Assembly (NCBI GenBank): GCA_035489755.1
Contig: DATGZK010000048.1
Location: 1 to 64,000 of the forward strand
Length of the DNA: 64,000 nt
Source: UBA9160 sp035489755
GTDB lineage: Bacteria > Myxococcota_A > UBA9160
Direction: 5' to 3'
Shown here: piece after piece, positions 27,448 through 36,080 of the stretch
Position numbering within the stretch: the first letter of the stretch is position 1
Layout of the letters: each line of letters begins with the position of its first letter
Translations under genes and position numbers: made by a program
The notes under the pieces: model-generated
Seen by the model: only the letters and a program-made list of their open reading frames with translations
What the model was told of the DNA's origin: nothing
The model's database searches: none

Positions 27448-29160
27448 TCACGAGGACGGCGAAGCGGGGCCGAGCAGCAGCAAGTCGTCGTCCAGTGGCC
27501 GCGGCCATTCGAGCACGATCTTCGCCCCCTCTGGCATCCCCCGCTGTCGAAGCCGCGAGCGCATCACCATCAGGTAGGCACCGCGCTCCGCGTGCTCGGT
27601 CATGAAGCGCGAGGCAGCACCAGAGTCGACAAATATGGGCACAACGTCGCGGCGAAGCACCCAGTTCGCCGCGAAGTCGATGCCGCCGTAGTCCGCAAGC
27701 GGGGCGTCGCCGACGAGCTCCCCCACCCGCTCGACGAAGCTACGCGTCTCGAGGCTGGGTTCGAGGGCAGGCGCAAGAGCGCGGGCACGGAAGAGGGTGT
27801 ACGCGACCATCACCACCGCAAATCCCAGCCCTCGGCGCTCGATGGTCTCGCCGCGGAGCATCGCGATCGAGCCGACCAAGCCGACCAATCCGAAGACGGC
27901 GGCAAGTGCGAGAAGACGCCCTTGGGTCATGAGTGCGATTTTCCAGAACTCGACCCACCACTGCTTGCCCTCGACCGAGCCAGGCAGGAGAGCGGTCGGA
28001 TCCGCGCCTAAAAATGCGGCGATCGCCCCCGCGATCACAAGGACCGAGCCCAGCGCGCCCACCACCGCCGCGCCCACGAGCAGGGGCTCGGTGAGCCACC
28101 AGCGCAGCCGCAACGGGTTTGGCGCGCTGGCGGGACGACGGCAGAGGTCTGCAAACAGACGACCCACGAGGAGCGCACCCCCCGGAAAGAGAGGAAGCAA
28201 ATAGTGCTCTCGCTTGGCTGGAACGACCGAAAGCAGGATGAACGAGCCCACGAGCCACGCGAGAGGCAGCGCATCCCCCTGCTTGAGAGGACGCCGCAGG
28301 GGCCAGGGAAGCGCGACGAACGCCGCTGGCAGAAACACGGTCCAGGGGAGAAACCGGGTCGGATACACGTGCGCGTACATCGACCAGGGCTGCACGTGGT
28401 CGACATGCCCCAGCGGGTGCCCCACCGCGTGGTGGAAGGCGATGGTTTCAAGATAGTCCGCTCCAGCGTGGATCCCGGCGGCGAGCATCCAAAGCCCTGC
28501 GGGCGCGAGCGCAAGCGCCAGGGCGAGGGCCCATACGGGCGATGCGAGAGTCCGCGTGCGCCCCTCGAGGACCCGCGCCAGCACGACCGCGAGCCCCGGG
28601 ATGGCGAGCGCGATCGGGCCCTTCACCAGCACGCCAAATCCGGCGGAGAGGCAGCCGAGCGCGAAGAAGATTTTCGCGCGAGAGCCGGTCCTCTCGGACT
28701 CCGCGTCGCCCCGCACATAGAAGTAGAGCGCGAGCGTTGTGAAGCCTGTAAGAAAGGCGTCGAGGTTTGCGCGTCCCGTGAAGATGTAGAACTCCGACGA
28801 GCTTCCGAGCCCGACCATGGCCGCCAAACCACCGGCTTCCCCGTAGAAGCGGCGACCGATGCCGAAGGTGGCGAGCAGCGCGATCGTCGAACCGAGGACC
28901 GACGGCAGGAAGGACGCGAGGGGGAGGTTCACACTGAGTCGCTGGGCGACCGCGGCCGCCCAAAAGAAGCCGGGCGGTTTGTCGCTGTACACGTGGTCAT
29001 TGAGCCGCGGGACGAGCCAGTCGCCTCCCGGTGAGGCCATGACGCGGCTTACTTCGGTGTAGCGGTGTTCGTCGATGTGCACGCAGTCCGTTCCGCTCGC
29101 CATGGCAAGGCAGAACGCCAACGTGGCTGCGACGAGAGCCGTGATTCGCGAGCTCTGCAT
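27448..29160 (-). CDS. ArnT/PMT-family membrane glycosyltransferase
   Basis: 570-residue integral membrane protein with about eleven to twelve hydrophobic helices, of the GT-C fold that uses polyprenyl-phosphate sugars. The first periplasmic loop carries the conserved acidic pair region (DCVHIDEHRYTEVSRVM), and DKPPGFFWAAA is typical of the GT83/GT39 ArnT-like group. Such enzymes add sugars to lipid A, lipids or proteins on the periplasmic face; the acceptor here is unknown. The ATG has a good AGGAGGGG Shine-Dalgarno. It is last in the GT4-sORF-GHMP kinase unit and converges on the MsbA-like gene with a 21-base gap. Confidence 0.85.
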   Translation of the reverse strand: MQSSRITALVAATLAFCLAMASGTDCVHIDEHRYTEVSRVMASPGGDWLVPRLNDHVYSDKPPGFFWAAAVAQRLSVNLPLASFLPSVLGSTIALLATFGIGRRFYGEAGGLAAMVGLGSSSEFYIFTGRANLDAFLTGFTTLALYFYVRGDAESERTGSRAKIFFALGCLSAGFGVLVKGPIALAIPGLAVVLARVLEGRTRTLASPVWALALALALAPAGLWMLAAGIHAGADYLETIAFHHAVGHPLGHVDHVQPWSMYAHVYPTRFLPWTVFLPAAFVALPWPLRRPLKQGDALPLAWLVGSFILLSVVPAKREHYLLPLFPGGALLVGRLFADLCRRPASAPNPLRLRWWLTEPLLVGAAVVGALGSVLVIAGAIAAFLGADPTALLPGSVEGKQWWVEFWKIALMTQGRLLALAAVFGLVGLVGSIAMLRGETIERRGLGFAVVMVAYTLFRARALAPALEPSLETRSFVERVGELVGDAPLADYGGIDFAANWVLRRDVVPIFVDSGAASRFMTEHAERGAYLMVMRSRLRQRGMPEGAKIVLEWPRPLDDDLLLLGPASPSS

Positions 29161-29178
29161 CCTGGCTCCCCTCCTGCC

Positions 29179-30240
29179 CTAGTCCTGACGGTCGGAGCGG
29201 AGTGTCACCGGGAAGCAGCGTACGCCGAGGTCGGACTCAAGGCGCGCAGCGAGGAGTCGGCGCTCTTGTGACCCGCGTGCGACCAGCTGCGCGCAGCCAT
29301 CGCCCTGCGATCCCACGCCCTTGCCCCCGAAACCGAGCTCTCGAAGCGCGCCGTGGGCGAGGATCGCGTGGAGTCGAGGCGCCCGCAGCTCCGGGCACGC
29401 CGGCGCCACGGAGGAGTCGAAGAGCGCCTGCGCCTCGATCATAAGCTCGCCCAGGCCTCGCGCGTCTCCCGCGCGAACGAGCGCCCGCGCCCGGCCCAGA
29501 ACCTCTGCGTTTCGGCGGCCGAGCGCCTCGCGCACCGCGGCCGCAAGGGGACCGGGGGTGCGCGGAAAGCACGCGTTCAAATCCTTGAGGATCCGGCGCG
29601 TGTCCTTCGCCTGGCACAGGTCGACGATCAGCAAGAAAAAGGTTGCACCTGGCTCGAGAGGCTCGGGTTCGAGATGCGGGCCGTCGAACCGAACGAACAT
29701 CGGCCTCTGACCGAATGCGCAGATTTGGTCCATGCGCCCGCACTCGGAGCCCGACCGACGCTCACCCGCGTAGGCCAACTCCATCTCTTCGAGCGCACCC
29801 AAGCCAAGGCCATACACCCGGTTGAAGGCTCGGGCCACGAGCACGCAAAGTGCCGCGGAGCTCGCGAGGCCCCTCCCCATCGGCAGGTCTCCACGCACCG
29901 AAAGACGCAATCCTTGGACCGGATAACGAACGCTTACCTCCGCCGCCACGCCAGCGGCGTAGCTAAAGAAATCCCCGCGCCGGGCGGCGGCATCGAGGGC
30001 GCGGGGTCGCGCGGAAAGGCAGAGCGGTCCTTCGCGGCTTCCATCCGGGAGATCGCTCACCATCTCAAATGTATCGATGGCCTGCTCGGCGCGGGCGTAG
30101 AGCCCTTGATCCGTTCCTGTGACAAGACAATAGCCCGGCGCAATGGACGGATCGCTCGCACGATAGACAGCGGCCCAATCGGAATGCTCTCCGAAGAGAC
30201 AAAGCCGGCCGGGCACAAAGATCTCTGCGTCAGCGCTCAT
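29179..30240 (-). CDS. GHMP-family small-molecule kinase
   Basis: 353-residue kinase of the galactokinase/homoserine/mevalonate/phosphomevalonate superfamily. Motif 1 reads PGRLCLFGEHSDW (galactokinase-like PGR...GEH.D), motif 2 is PMGRGLASSAALCV (the ATP loop), and the glycine-rich motif 3 is GGKGVGSQGDGCAQ. The acidic residue of SECGRMDQI is the probable base. Family members phosphorylate sugars or mevalonate; lying among glycosyltransferases it is more likely a sugar kinase, but the substrate is open. Its ATG overlaps the end of a 54-residue ORF. Confidence 0.85.
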   Translation of the reverse strand: MSADAEIFVPGRLCLFGEHSDWAAVYRASDPSIAPGYCLVTGTDQGLYARAEQAIDTFEMVSDLPDGSREGPLCLSARPRALDAAARRGDFFSYAAGVAAEVSVRYPVQGLRLSVRGDLPMGRGLASSAALCVLVARAFNRVYGLGLGALEEMELAYAGERRSGSECGRMDQICAFGQRPMFVRFDGPHLEPEPLEPGATFFLLIVDLCQAKDTRRILKDLNACFPRTPGPLAAAVREALGRRNAEVLGRARALVRAGDARGLGELMIEAQALFDSSVAPACPELRAPRLHAILAHGALRELGFGGKGVGSQGDGCAQLVARGSQERRLLAARLESDLGVRCFPVTLRSDRQD

Positions 30241-30394
30241 GGAAGAGCCGCCTCGCGTCTTGCAGAGCGTCGTCGGCGCTGCGTTCCATGCCCCCCCGCT
30301 CGACGACGCGCGCGATCCGCTCTCTCAAGCTTCTCGAGAAGTCGACGCGAATCCCTCTCCGCATCGCCCTGCGCCGATCCTCGATGCTCAGCAA
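30230..30394 (-). CDS. Small basic protein of 54 residues, unknown function
   Basis: The 147 bases between the GT4 and GHMP kinase genes are filled by a frame of 54 codons from TTG 30394 (or CTG 30391, overlapping the GT4 stop as CTGA) to a TGA at 30232-30230, eleven bases inside the kinase gene. The product begins LSIEDRRRAMRRGIRVDF and ends QDARRLFHER; it is Arg-rich, helical, with no membrane segment or cysteine. Third codon positions are mostly G or C, as in neighbouring real genes. I do not recognise a family. An internal ATG (MRRGIRVDFS) is the next possible start. Overlap with both neighbours argues for a genuine coupled gene. Confidence 0.55.
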   Translation of the reverse strand: MLSIEDRRRAMRRGIRVDFSRSLRERIARVVERGGMERSADDALQDARRLFHER

Positions 30395-31521
30395 CGTGCG
30401 CGGAGCGCCGCAGCGTAGATCGCCTCGACCTCCGCAGCGAACCGCTCGGGTACGAAAAGGCGCCGCGCGCGCTCAGCGGCGGCTCTCCCAAGCGCCTCAC
30501 GGCGGTCTGCGTCTCGCAGCAGCGCACCCCACGCCTCGGCAAGGGCGCCGCACGTCTCGGGCACGACAAGGCCTGTCTGGTCGTGTACGACGAGCTCGGG
30601 GAGCGCGCCGCGAGGGGAAACGACGGCGGGCACACCACACATCGCGGCCTCGAGAAGCGCGCGGCAGGTCCCGTCGGAGCCCGGGACCAAGAGGGTGAAC
30701 ACGTCGATCGCGCGCAAGATCTCCGCGTAGTCCTCGGTTCGGTACCCGGCGAAGACGACGCGGTCCGCGATGCCGAGGCGAGCGGCCGGCTCTTGCGCGA
30801 GCTCGGCATGGCGCGTGCCGCGCCCAATCACGAGCAGCCGAGCGGCCGCATCGACGCGGAACAGTTCCGCTGCGGCCTTGAGCACGAGATCGAAGCGCCG
30901 GTGAGGCTGGACGCGCGCGACGATGCCGACGACGCGATGCTCGGGCTTGAGCCCGAGCGCCTCGCGGACAGAAGGGTCGTTGCGGGCGGAGTGAAAGCGC
31001 GTCGGATCCACGGCACCAAAGACGCCAAAGATCGGTCGCGCTCCGCGGATGGGTCGCCAACGTTCCGCGCTTCCCGGCGACACGCACACGAGAGCATCCG
31101 TCGCCGGACCGAGGAGCCAGCGCGTCCACGGAGTGGCAGACGGCGGGTCGGCACTGCGCACGCTGCGCACGAGGGCCGTCTGTTTGCGCCGACCGGCGGT
31201 CGCGGCGAATGCGAGCAGGTGATCCCGGGTGTGCCAGGCGTGGACGAGCTCCACGCCGTGGGCAGCCCGGAATGCACGCAGTGCCCGGACGTCGCGCGCG
31301 TCGCGCGGCAGCGCGAGACCTCGGCCCCGTGAAAGGGCGAGGCTCGGAGCAAGCCCCGCCGCGCGCGCCTCGCTCGCCAGGGATCGCCCCGAAGGGCTGG
31401 GCGGCTCGGGGACAGCAAGAGAGACCTCGTGCCCTCGGTCGCGCAGCGCAAGTGCCAACCTGAGCAGCGGCTCCGCGGGTCCGGTCCACTTCCAGTCACT
31501 TGTGACCTGGAGGATCTTCAC
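30388..31521 (-). CDS. Glycosyltransferase family 4
   Basis: 377-residue GT-B fold glycosyltransferase. The N-terminal domain starts KILQVTSDWKWTGPAEPLL, the first strand and glycine-containing loop of GT4 enzymes. The C-terminal domain has VGIVARVQPHRRFDLVLKA, then LLVIGRGTRHAEL and the E-x7-E type nucleotide-sugar motif in CRALLEAAMCGVPAVVS. The GTG at 31521 is chosen because it begins the first strand; an ATG 16 codons upstream is in frame but adds an unlike segment. It probably adds a sugar to LPS core or a lipid-linked glycan. Coupled downstream genes are the small ORF, a GHMP kinase and a membrane glycosyltransferase. Confidence 0.88.
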   Translation of the reverse strand: MKILQVTSDWKWTGPAEPLLRLALALRDRGHEVSLAVPEPPSPSGRSLASEARAAGLAPSLALSRGRGLALPRDARDVRALRAFRAAHGVELVHAWHTRDHLLAFAATAGRRKQTALVRSVRSADPPSATPWTRWLLGPATDALVCVSPGSAERWRPIRGARPIFGVFGAVDPTRFHSARNDPSVREALGLKPEHRVVGIVARVQPHRRFDLVLKAAAELFRVDAAARLLVIGRGTRHAELAQEPAARLGIADRVVFAGYRTEDYAEILRAIDVFTLLVPGSDGTCRALLEAAMCGVPAVVSPRGALPELVVHDQTGLVVPETCGALAEAWGALLRDADRREALGRAAAERARRLFVPERFAAEVEAIYAAALRARC

Positions 31522-31897
31522 CGGCGCCTGTCTCCGAGAAAGCAGCCGCCTTGCGCACGCGTCACCCATCTCGGCCCGGTTTCACTGCGTGGGGTCTCCG
31601 GCCTCCAAGCCTTCACCGACGGCAGCAAGACCCGAAGGGGAACCCACGCGGAAGCAGAGGGGTTCCCGATCCCCTCCGCCCCCGCGGAGCTCCGAAAAGG
31701 GGCGGGCCCCCGCATCGCGGGGTTGCCCAAGGAGGCGCGGAGGCCGAAGGCGCAAGCGCGGGGCCCCCGAGCGCTGGAGCGGCGCTCCCGATCCGCCGAT
31801 TCCTCGCTCGCACAAGTCCACGAGGCGACGCCGCGCGGTCGGCCGAGATTTCGCTCTGCGTTCGCGCTGGCGGGGGAAACACTCGCTCGCGCTCTCC
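31522..31897 (-). other. 376-base intergenic region rich in hairpins
   Basis: No convincing coding frame is seen between rel and the GT4 gene; the 79-codon minus-strand frame at 31582-31821 is Arg/Gly/Pro low-complexity. Several inverted repeats stand out: GGGAACCC (31638-31645) pairs perfectly with GGGTTCCC (31660-31667); CCCCGC (31708-31713) pairs with GCGGGG (31717-31722); and GGGGCCCC-type blocks near 31700 and 31770 can pair with each other. This could be a structured small RNA, the terminator of rel plus the leader of GT4, or GC-rich spacer. I could not match it to 6S, RNase P or SRP RNA. Confidence 0.4.
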
Positions 31898-34057
31898 TCA
31901 ACTGCGTACGCGTTCGACGGTGAGGACGCCCTTCACCCGACCGATCTCCTTCATCACCGCGTTGAGGGTACGCACGTCCGAGACCCAGACGTCGAAACTG
32001 GAGATCGCCTTCCCGTCCTGGGTCGTTGCGACGCGCGCGGCATCGATGTTGATCCCCGCGGACGAAATCGACTTGGTGATGGTCGCAAGAATCCCTGGCC
32101 GATCGACCGACACCACCCGCATCTTGACGCGTCGCGGTGCAGCGGCCTCGTTGTCCCATTGCACCTCGATCCGCCGGTCTGGATCCAGGGCGAAGACCTT
32201 GCTGCAGTCCCGCGTGTGCACGGTAACGCCGCGGCCGCGCGTCACGAATCCGACGATTTCGTCGCCAGGGAGGGGTGCGCAACACGCGGCAAAGCGAACG
32301 AGCACGTCGTTCAGACCGGAGACCCGCACGCCCGTGGTCGGAGGCGCCACTGCGCGGCGGAACAGTCCGCGGCGCTTGGGAGCAGCGGGCTCGGGCGCCG
32401 GAAGCGGCGGCGCCTCCCCCGGCAGCAAGCGCTGGAGCACCTCGCTGGGGGCGATCCGTCCGTAACCGACGGCAGAGCACAGGTCGTCGACGGAGCTTTG
32501 GTTCTCAAGGCGCGCCACCTCCGCCATATCACCGCTCTCGGTCAGTCGAGCGATGGAAAGCCCCGCGCGGCGAAGCTCGCGCTCCAGCATCTCGCGTCCT
32601 AGATCGCGGCTTCGCACCTGTTCGGCTGCTCGAATCGCGTGACGGATCTTGCTTCGGGCGCGGCCGGAGACGACAAACTCCAGCCAGTCCTTGCGTGGCT
32701 GTTGGTTAGCGCTCGTCAGAATCTCCACCGTGTCACCGTCGGTGAGGACGTGGCGGAGCGGAACCATCTTTCCGTTCACCTTGGCACCATTGCAGTGCGC
32801 ACCGACCTCGCTGTGAATGGCGTAGGCGAAGTCGACAGGTGTCGCGCCCTTGGGGAGGTTGATCACCTCACCCTTCGGCGTAAACACAAAGACCTCATCG
32901 GGAAAGAGGTCGACCTTTACAGTATCCAGGAACTCGTGAGGATCGGAGAGTTCTCGCTGCCATTCGAGCAGTTGCCGCAGCCATGCGAATTTCCGCGTCT
33001 CACCGTCGTCGCCGTCGAGCTGTCCCTCTTTGTACTTCCAGTGTGCAGCGATGCCAAACTCCGCATTCCGGTGCATGTCCGCTGTACGGATCTGCACTTC
33101 CATGCGCTCGCCGTAGGGGCCGATCACCGTTGTATGAAGCGACTGGTAGCCGTTGGGCTTTGGCAGCGCCACATAGTCCTTGAAGCGTCCTGGCACTGGC
33201 GTCCAGGTCCCATGCACCACGCCGAGAGCACTGTAGACGGACTCCTTCGGTCCATCGATGATCACCCGGAAGGCGATCACGTCATAGATCTGGTCCAGGG
33301 AGACTCCGTGGCTCTGCATCTTGGCGTGGATCGACGCCAATTCTTTGAGGCGGCCTGTGACCTCGGAGCGAAGACCTACCTGCCCGAGCTTTGCCGAGAG
33401 GATGCCGATCACCTCCTCGACATAACGCTCGCGAGCCTTCCGACTGCTCGCGAGTTGTCGTTCGAGCTCTTCGGCCGCCGCCGGGTTGAGCGCGCGGAAG
33501 GCGAGGTCTTCGAGCTCTTGCTTCATCCAGTGGATGCCGAGCCGGTGCGCAAGCGGTGCGTAGATGTCGAGCGTTTCCTGCGCGACGCGGGCACGCGATT
33601 CCTCTTTCATGAAGCGCAACGTGCGCATGTTGTGGAGGCGGTCGGCGAGCTTGATGAGCAGGATCCGAATGTCCTTGGACATCGCGAGCAGCATCTTTCG
33701 GAAGTTCTCGGCCTGCCTTTCGCGCGCGGAGGTGAACTCAATTTTGGCGATCTTGGTCAACCCCTCGACCAGGAAGGCCACCTCGTCACCAAACAGTCGG
33801 CGCAGTTCGTCGGAGGTTGTGAGCGTATCTTCCAGCGTGTCGTGCAAGAGACCCGTCGCGACCGTGACCTCGTCGAGACGCATGTCGGCGAGGATGCCGG
33901 CCACATCGACGGGATGGACGAGGTACGGCTCACCGGACAGGCGCTCTTGCCCTTCGTGGACCTTCGCGGAATAGACGTATGCGCGCTTGAGCAGCGACAG
34001 ATCGCTACTCGGATTGAACTCGAGCACCTTGTCAGCGACGTCGTTGAACCGCAGCAT
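31898..34057 (-). CDS. Bifunctional (p)ppGpp synthetase/hydrolase, Rel/SpoT family
   Basis: 719-residue long RSH protein that makes and degrades the alarmone (p)ppGpp. The N-terminal HD hydrolase is intact (HPVDVAGILADM, GLLHDTLEDT, KLADRLHNMRTL). The synthetase has RFKDYVALPKPNGYQSLHTT, and the IAAHWKYKEG and TGS segments (VFVFTPKGEVINLPKGATPVDFAY in two parts) follow. The C-terminus carries the conserved Cys/His zinc-finger-type region (FAACCAPLPGDEIVGF) and an ACT domain. Both enzymatic halves look active. It follows gmk by 38 bases; rpoZ, which commonly sits between these genes, is absent. Confidence 0.97.
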   Translation of the reverse strand: MLRFNDVADKVLEFNPSSDLSLLKRAYVYSAKVHEGQERLSGEPYLVHPVDVAGILADMRLDEVTVATGLLHDTLEDTLTTSDELRRLFGDEVAFLVEGLTKIAKIEFTSARERQAENFRKMLLAMSKDIRILLIKLADRLHNMRTLRFMKEESRARVAQETLDIYAPLAHRLGIHWMKQELEDLAFRALNPAAAEELERQLASSRKARERYVEEVIGILSAKLGQVGLRSEVTGRLKELASIHAKMQSHGVSLDQIYDVIAFRVIIDGPKESVYSALGVVHGTWTPVPGRFKDYVALPKPNGYQSLHTTVIGPYGERMEVQIRTADMHRNAEFGIAAHWKYKEGQLDGDDGETRKFAWLRQLLEWQRELSDPHEFLDTVKVDLFPDEVFVFTPKGEVINLPKGATPVDFAYAIHSEVGAHCNGAKVNGKMVPLRHVLTDGDTVEILTSANQQPRKDWLEFVVSGRARSKIRHAIRAAEQVRSRDLGREMLERELRRAGLSIARLTESGDMAEVARLENQSSVDDLCSAVGYGRIAPSEVLQRLLPGEAPPLPAPEPAAPKRRGLFRRAVAPPTTGVRVSGLNDVLVRFAACCAPLPGDEIVGFVTRGRGVTVHTRDCSKVFALDPDRRIEVQWDNEAAAPRRVKMRVVSVDRPGILATITKSISSAGINIDAARVATTQDGKAISSFDVWVSDVRTLNAVMKEIGRVKGVLTVERVRS

Positions 34058-34095
34058 CCGGGGGGATTCCCCTTTCGGATCGACCTGTTGCGAGC

Positions 34096-34785
34096 CTAGC
34101 GGAGGCTTGCGCGCGGCTCAAACCGAGCCCGCAGCGCAGCCGTTTCGCCGCTTCGCTCAGCGCGCACGATTTCAAGCACACTCGAGATCGTGCGCTCGAG
34201 GTCATCGTTGACGACTGCGTAGTCGTACCACGGCGCCTCCGCGATCTCATCCTTCGCGATCGCGAGACGCTGCCGGATGACCTCCTCGCTATCGGTCTGA
34301 CGGTCCCGCAGCCTTCGCTCAAGAACGGCAGGCGAGGGCGGCAAGAGGAAGATGAGGCGTGCCGCCAGGAGTCGAGCGCGCACCTGCCTCGCGCCCGCGG
34401 TATCGATCTCGAGCAGGAGGTCGCGGCCATGAGCCAGCGGATTCTCGATCGCAGCCCAGCTCGTCCCATACAGATTGCCGCGGTATTCGGCGTGCTCGAG
34501 GAAGGCCCCCTGTGCCACCCGCTGCTCGAATGCCTCGCGTGAAACGAAGAAATAGTCGATGCCGTCTCGCTCCCGAGGGCGCGGCGCCCGGGTCGTGTGG
34601 GAAATCGAGAGCACGATCTCCGGATCGCGGGCCACGACGGCGCGGCAAACGGTCGTCTTCCCGGTGCCCGACGGCGCCGAAACCACGAACGGAATCCCCT
34701 GGCGAGAGATACGGCGCGTCTGCGCTCCGGAGTCCGCCGCGCGGCCTGTGTGCTCGCGACCCGCGGCGCTCGCCTGCGGCGTCAC
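34096..34785 (-). CDS. gmk: Guanylate kinase
   Basis: GMP + ATP to GDP + ADP. 229 residues with the P-loop VVSAPSGTGKTTVCRA at about 34-49, the GMP-binding SHTTRAPRPRERDGIDYFF and LYGTSW, and the lid region RLRDRQTDSEEVIRQRL. The N-terminus has about 30 extra polar residues before the first strand. The ATG overlaps the remA stop (ATGA). Lying between remA and rel is the usual context in Firmicutes and Deltaproteobacteria, apart from the missing rpoZ. Confidence 0.97.
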   Translation of the reverse strand: MTPQASAAGREHTGRAADSGAQTRRISRQGIPFVVSAPSGTGKTTVCRAVVARDPEIVLSISHTTRAPRPRERDGIDYFFVSREAFEQRVAQGAFLEHAEYRGNLYGTSWAAIENPLAHGRDLLLEIDTAGARQVRARLLAARLIFLLPPSPAVLERRLRDRQTDSEEVIRQRLAIAKDEIAEAPWYDYAVVNDDLERTISSVLEIVRAERSGETAALRARFEPRASLR

Positions 34786-35177
34786 TCCGGAGCCCCGCTC
34801 CCTTCGCTGCCCTCCGGCGAAAGACGCCCGGCGATCGTCTCGGGGTTGAGGGCAGATAGGATCACGTGATCGCTGTCGGTCACGAGGATCGAGCGCGTGC
34901 GCCGGCCCTGGGTTGCATCCACGAGCTTGCCTCGATTCGAAGCCTCCTCTCGCAGTCTGCGCATCGGTAAGGAATGGGGTGCTACGACGGCGATGACGCG
35001 CGAGATCACCACGAGATTCCCGTAGCCGACGTTCAGCATGCGGAGCGCCGGATGGGGAGTTTGCTCCTGTTCGGCAAGGCCACGCGCGAGCTTGGCTTCG
35101 GGCAGTTCGGGCTTGCGCCGCTGCCCGGGGCCGCGCCCCACCCCTTTGGCTCCTACGATTTCAATCGATCCCGCCAT
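34782..35177 (-). CDS. RemA-like regulator (DUF370), possibly N-terminally extended
   Basis: The core from residue 47 reads MLNVGYGNLVVISRVIAVV, then KLVDATQGRRTRSILVTDS and DHVILSALNPETIAGRL: the DUF370/RemA family, a DNA-binding regulator of biofilm and osmoprotection genes in Bacillus, commonly found between yicC and gmk. The frame stays open to an ATG at 35177, only 12 bases after the yicC stop, adding 46 residues rich in Lys/Arg/Glu. The core ATG at 35039 has no Shine-Dalgarno and would leave a 150-base gap in a packed operon, so I favour the longer form, with real doubt. Confidence 0.8.
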   Translation of the reverse strand: MAGSIEIVGAKGVGRGPGQRRKPELPEAKLARGLAEQEQTPHPALRMLNVGYGNLVVISRVIAVVAPHSLPMRRLREEASNRGKLVDATQGRRTRSILVTDSDHVILSALNPETIAGRLSPEGSEGSGAPE

Positions 35178-35189
35178 GCTCGGGGCCTT

Positions 35190-36080
35190 TCACTCAATGT
35201 TCTGCACCTGTTCGCGCACTCGCTCAAGCTCGGTTTTGAGCTCAACCACGAGATGGGCCACTGGTGCGTCGCTCCCTTTCGAGCCGATGGTGTTCGCCTC
35301 CCGCCCGAGCTCCTGGAGCAGGAAGTCGAGGCGCCTTCCCGCCGGCTTGCCGACGCCGCTCTCGGCGAGGATCCGTTCGAACTGCTCCACGTGGCTGCGC
35401 AGCCGCACCAGTTCCTCGGTGACATCCAGCCGGTCGGCGGCGATCACCACCTCCTGCGCCAGCCGCGCCTCGTCCTGGAGGCCCGTTTCCTGGCGCAGCT
35501 GTTCGGCTCGCTTGCGGAGCCGCTCACGCACCGCGGCTTGGACAAGGCCGGCTCGCTCGCTCAGCGCCGCGGCGAGCTCGACAATATGGGCAAGGCGCGC
35601 GCGCAGTTCGCGCTCGAGCGTTTCTCCCTCGGCGGCGCGCATCGCGTCCGCTGCACGCAAGGCTGTGTCGACTGCCTTGCGCAGTGCGATTCGCAGCGGT
35701 TCATCGCTCAGCCTGGGTTCCACGGTGCGCGCCACGCCGGGCAGCGCCAGCACACTCGCGACATCGAGTGCACCCGGCAGGCCGTAGAGCCCGCGAAGCC
35801 GCTCCGCAGCCGCGACGTACTGTGCCGCGGCACCGAGGTCGACTTCAAGATGCGGCGGGGGCGCGCTCCCGCCCCCGACCGACACCGAGACCTCCGTCTT
35901 GCCCCGGGCGAAGTGCTCTTGCGCCAGGGTCCGCAGCTCCGCCTCGTGCGAAGCGAGGAAGCGCGGCAGACGAACGCCGACGTCCAGGTAGCGGTGGTTC
36001 AGCGTGCGCACCTCCACGTCGAAGTGCGCCCCCTCGAGCTCGAAGCTCGCGCGGCCAAATCCGGTCATACTCCGGATCAC
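35190..36080 (-). CDS. yicC: YicC-family endoribonuclease
   Basis: 296-residue member of the YicC/RloC-associated family; E. coli YicC is an endoribonuclease acting on small RNAs. The N-terminus IRSMTGFGRAS and the C-terminal SHVEQFERILAES, RRLDFLLQELGREANTIGSK and AHLVVELKTELERVREQVQN are the conserved blocks. The GTG at 36080 has GGAGGAGGG in front and overlaps the upstream kinase stop (GTGA); an ATG four codons later is the alternative. It starts the yicC-remA-gmk-rel block. Confidence 0.95.
   Translation of the reverse strand: MIRSMTGFGRASFELEGAHFDVEVRTLNHRYLDVGVRLPRFLASHEAELRTLAQEHFARGKTEVSVSVGGGSAPPPHLEVDLGAAAQYVAAAERLRGLYGLPGALDVASVLALPGVARTVEPRLSDEPLRIALRKAVDTALRAADAMRAAEGETLERELRARLAHIVELAAALSERAGLVQAAVRERLRKRAEQLRQETGLQDEARLAQEVVIAADRLDVTEELVRLRSHVEQFERILAESGVGKPAGRRLDFLLQELGREANTIGSKGSDAPVAHLVVELKTELERVREQVQNIE

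Noticed and set aside
31640..31670. GGAAGCAG sequence resembling the SRP RNA tetraloop region
   Set aside because: The surrounding conserved bases of domain IV (GGTCAGG and the matching internal loop) are absent.
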